Assembly: GCA_021300155.1 (NCBI GenBank)
Contig: JAJTID010000097.1
Span: forward strand, 33,675 to 97,674
From: Pirellula sp.
Lineage (GTDB): Bacteria; Planctomycetota; Planctomycetia; Pirellulales; Pirellulaceae
Length of the DNA stretch: 64,000 bases
Reading direction: 5' to 3'
The notes beneath the pieces were generated by a model, which searched no databases, had not been told where the DNA came from, and saw only the letters and a program-made list of their open reading frames with translations. Both the position numbers and the translations under genes were made by a program. Below, piece after piece: positions 61,197 through 64,000 of this stretch (within the stretch, counting starts at the first letter, position 1; every line of letters starts with the position of its first letter).

Positions 61197-61822
61197 ATGG
61201 TCACGGATGGACCATCGCTCGGATCTCGAAATACAGTACGAACATGGGATTTTGCGGTATTTGGAATATAGATTCATTTCGCCACGATCGGCGACGATGA
61301 ATCTGGGCATAAAGATAGAACGCAGAAAAATCTTATTGGCCGGTAGTGAGCTGACGAGCAATTTCTTCCGAACCAAGATTGGCAAATTCGGCCATGGCTC
61401 AAGAGGCGGTTGTCTGCATCTTGCAGCAATTGCAATCACTTTAATCCAGAGAAGCAACCCCCGAGCAGTTGTGACGAGGCTAGTTGCCTACGAGAAGCGA
61501 TGGATATTCGTGATGCCGTCGGTAATACTCTGGAAATGAGTTGGGGTAATTGGGACCCAAATCCTTTTAGTCATTTTTATTGGGGGCCTAACAACACATG
61601 GATTTATACTGGTGGCAGCCTGATTTCAGAAATGAGCGGTATCGAGGTTTCCCGTTCTTTTGCAATGAGGGCACGGGACTGACAACCAAGCACACAACTA
61701 CGATCTCAATTCGGTACGAATGGTGTGTGCGTTACGACCAGAGCAAGGACTGTCACAAATAACCCTCCTTTGATCCATAACCAAAGTGGACTTTCAATGT
61801 TGGCCAATTCGTAACTCCTTTC
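61197..61822. other. intergenic region with an open frame of uncertain status
   Basis: This gap lies between convergent mqo and the VWA-domain gene. From 61350 to 61682 the plus-strand frame is open and reads plausibly protein-like: CSNCNHFNPEK, then CDEASCLREAMDIRDAVGN, then HFYWGPNNTWIYTGG. It lacks an ATG/GTG start (only TTG at 61410) and a ribosome binding site. It may be a gene remnant or chance. No repeat or RNA gene is seen in the rest. Confidence 0.35.
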
Positions 61823-64000
61823 TCACACCAAGCCTGCCCGCTTGCGAAGATACCACTCCATCGCGAACAATGCCATCACCGCCACAAACCACGGATAGCT
61901 TTGCCATAAAACGGTCTCGCTCGAAACAATGCGTCCCTTGCGAAAAGCTTCGAGTTCCTTGGCTATCGTTGGTGATCCTTCCAGCGTGTAGTATTTGCCG
62001 CCACTTTTGTCTGCGATGCTCTTTAGCAACTCTTCGTTGCAACCAAGCGACTGCATCTCGATCTCGGTTTGAGGTGCGATCAAGAACGAAGTCGTCACAT
62101 TCGTAGAAGATTCCGGGATGCCTAGTACGGATACTCTCAGCTCATATTCACCCGTCGTATTCTGCAAGAACTCGGGCTCTGTGGCCAAATCGATGACCGC
62201 CCGATAGATTCCACCAGACCTCTCCATTTCCTGCATGGGATAACTCGCGATGGGCGTGTTGTTCTTGAACACCTGAAGCTGCACAACTCCATTCTCCAGT
62301 GGTTGCGAAGATTCATTCAGAACTTTTGCTCGAACGACCACCGATTCGTCTGCCGAATAGACTCGTTTTCCAGCGTCGAGCGAAACATAAGTGCCACTGA
62401 CCACAAACGGAGAACGCATCACCCAACCTGAAACTTGGTTCCAGAACCGTTGATGGTACAAGTCTGCGACTCCATAACGCCAACGCCATGTCTCGTCTGT
62501 TGCTAAATACAAAACCCGCCCTTGGCCGTATAGGCTGGTTGCGATCAACGGTTGCCATTGCATATCGTCCGGCCGTTTGCTCTCTAGCATCACTTCGGCG
62601 CCTGGCTTCACTTCCACCGATCGAAAAGAATGAAACGGTGGGAAGTTCGACCACGTGGATTGATTCGTTACCGAATTGCTTTCCAACTGAAACGCAGGTT
62701 GACTGTTGGCGGCGGGAGCAAGCCGTAAAATCGTGTCTCGGATAGCAGCTCGTGTTCGTTGCGTGGCGGAGCCCTCGCGATCGCTTAGTACCGGAAGAAT
62801 AGGCGACAGCGTCGAAGAGATTGCGGGCCTCGCTCGTTCGCTATCGATCCATACCAGACCACCCCCTGAATCGCGAACATAGTCTACCAACCACTCCATC
62901 TGCTCTTCATTCATCTTCGCAGCAATGTCGGATGCTGCAATAACGAGATCGTACGCGAGAAGTTCTGCCCGCAACTTTGGGAAATCTTGTTCTGCCATCG
63001 CCCGTGGACCAATCGATGCCTGTACTTTCCAGGTGGGATCGCGTTCTAATGCATTGCGGATGTATCGAAACTCCCAACGTCCTCGCGGATCGAGAATGAG
63101 AACTTGATTCTGTCTCACAATCCCCCAGGTCGAAGTTCGCAATTGATTGTTGTCGAGCGAGGCTTCTGCGATCTTCGATTCTACGCGGCAGTCGAGATCG
63201 AGCCCGATAGACCGGTACTCAAGCGATTGACCAAGAGCCGGTTGTGCTGCGTCCAGAGCGGTCGAAATCGGCGCATCGAATTCCATGTCAAAGACACCGC
63301 GTCCGGTCGCTATCATCGCCTTAGAAAAGATCTCCATCCCTTGAACGCTGACTACGATCTGATAGGACGTGCCAGGAGGCGCAACCTCTTTGACTCGCAA
63401 CGTTCCACGCAGACGGTCCTCGCGACGAACGCTTTGCGAGACATCGGCACTTAGTATTGCGAAATCGACTGGTTCGTTCGTGTCGCCAATTCCGACGGCA
63501 TGAATTGGGATTTTACCACTCGCGGATGCGACGGCATCGACGGGAGAGATAGCCGTGTTGCTCTGGCCATCGGTCAAAAGAATAACCGCATCAGCCAACA
63601 CACGATCGGCCTCGACGTTCGCGGTTGCGTCTTCGATGGAAGAGTTATCGCGTCTCCATTGTTGAAGAATCGCTTCTCCGAGAGGCGTAGTTTTGCTCTC
63701 GGCCGATAGACTCCGAAGCTTGTCTAAGCTCTTGTCCGTTTGCGAATCCCAAACCAGCTCGCCGCTAGTGGTGAAGACTTTGACATGATGCTGTTTGGCT
63801 AACGCACCCAATAGAGATTCTGGGGGTGGCACTGTATTGTCTGCTGCGTCATCCGAATTATTCTTCTCTGACAACAGGAGTGATCGAACCGATTCGAAGC
63901 GTGATGCAGTCTGGCCGCGATCAACAAATGCCATACTTCGCGAAGTGTCGACGAGCACCGATACGCGACTTAATTCACCTTCAATCCATTCGTGCTTCAA
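61823..64000 (-). CDS. VWA-domain membrane protein, 5' end outside the window
   Basis: At least 725 residues; the N-terminus lies beyond position 64000 because the frame remains open to the edge. It contains a von Willebrand A-type domain with the MIDAS motif DTSRS (VLVDTSRSM), preceded by what is probably an N-terminal membrane part not seen here. VILLTDGQSNTA follows, then a class I glutamine-amidotransferase-like segment (QNQVLILDPRGRWEFRYIRN, ELLAYDLVIAASDIAA), beta-rich regions and one C-terminal membrane helix (WFVAVMALFAMEWYL) with a basic tail. This layout is common next to MoxR ATPase and DUF58/BatA genes, which may lie upstream. Role unknown. Confidence 0.85.
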   Translation of the reverse strand: MKHEWIEGELSRVSVLVDTSRSMAFVDRGQTASRFESVRSLLLSEKNNSDDAADNTVPPPESLLGALAKQHHVKVFTTSGELVWDSQTDKSLDKLRSLSAESKTTPLGEAILQQWRRDNSSIEDATANVEADRVLADAVILLTDGQSNTAISPVDAVASASGKIPIHAVGIGDTNEPVDFAILSADVSQSVRREDRLRGTLRVKEVAPPGTSYQIVVSVQGMEIFSKAMIATGRGVFDMEFDAPISTALDAAQPALGQSLEYRSIGLDLDCRVESKIAEASLDNNQLRTSTWGIVRQNQVLILDPRGRWEFRYIRNALERDPTWKVQASIGPRAMAEQDFPKLRAELLAYDLVIAASDIAAKMNEEQMEWLVDYVRDSGGGLVWIDSERARPAISSTLSPILPVLSDREGSATQRTRAAIRDTILRLAPAANSQPAFQLESNSVTNQSTWSNFPPFHSFRSVEVKPGAEVMLESKRPDDMQWQPLIATSLYGQGRVLYLATDETWRWRYGVADLYHQRFWNQVSGWVMRSPFVVSGTYVSLDAGKRVYSADESVVVRAKVLNESSQPLENGVVQLQVFKNNTPIASYPMQEMERSGGIYRAVIDLATEPEFLQNTTGEYELRVSVLGIPESSTNVTTSFLIAPQTEIEMQSLGCNEELLKSIADKSGGKYYTLEGSPTIAKELEAFRKGRIVSSETVLWQSYPWFVAVMALFAMEWYLRKRAGLV

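Noticed and set aside
1..64000. CRISPR array, prophage, insertion sequence, rRNA or tRNA genes
   Set aside because: No regularly spaced repeats with unique spacers, no transposase, integrase or phage structural genes, and no RNA-gene-like sequence were seen. The tandem repeats at 24.3 kb and 29.5 kb are too few and palindromic.

Overview
The window looks like a chromosome segment from a planctomycete, most likely of the Pirellulales/Pirellulaceae type. The evidence is gene content: a DUF1559 pseudopilin-like protein followed by a small lipoprotein, a large PVC-type cytochrome (CxxCH) dehydrogenase-like protein, two formylglycine sulfatases, DUF1080, Gfo/Idh/MocA and PhyH proteins, two serine/threonine kinases each next to an ECF sigma factor, and many secreted or membrane proteins of unknown function. 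GC looks moderate. No rRNA, tRNA, CRISPR array, insertion sequence or prophage was recognised. This was read by eye without database searches.

Layout. 1-6.8 kb (minus strand): an ABC-2 type exporter (permease cut by the window edge, plus ATPase), rarA, and an upstream signalling operon reading FHA protein > Ser/Thr kinase > anchored protein > ECF sigma factor. 7.3-10.7 kb: a B12-dependent ribonucleotide reductase (nrdJ) with a recognisable promoter, two NrdR-like boxes 31 bp apart and a terminator. 11-12.9 kb: dihydroorotase and a diacylglycerol kinase-family protein. 13-16 kb: a TPR protein and a pair of unknown membrane proteins. 16.2-20.8 kb: an amino-acid permease and a large RND/MMPL exporter. 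21.2-24.2 kb: a ferrous iron uptake operon, feoA-feoA-feoB plus a small Cys-rich membrane protein. 24.4-32.3 kb: a lipoprotein, endonuclease IV, two sulfatases, a palindrome-rich repeat block and a PQQ/FG-GAP protein.

32.6-36.4 kb holds DUF1559, its lipoprotein partner and two unrecognised AT-richer genes. 36.4-38.5 kb: a LarA-superfamily protein and DUF1080. 38.5-44.1 kb is a long minus-strand gene train. It starts with a radical SAM protein of the MJ0619/tetraether-synthase (Tes) type and an Lgt-like membrane protein, then two small membrane proteins, a PhyH dioxygenase and a Gfo/Idh oxidoreductase. A 151-bp inverted repeat separates it from the cytochrome c protein (44.3-47.4 kb). 47.6-51.5 kb: a cyanophycin synthetase-like protein whose Mur-ligase part is short and lacks a P-loop, and a low-complexity secreted protein. 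51.6-54.4 kb: DUF72, a Fur-family regulator and dapA. 54.6-57.6 kb: an ECF sigma factor and a receptor-like kinase. 57.6-64 kb: a PSP1-domain protein, a sugar isomerase/epimerase, malate:quinone oxidoreductase and a VWA-domain protein cut by the window end.

Most interesting parts: the radical SAM/Lgt-like operon (a candidate lipid-modification system), the P-loop-less CphA-like ligase, the two sigma-kinase modules, the NrdR-type control region of nrdJ, and several families of long perfect palindromes in the intergenic regions.
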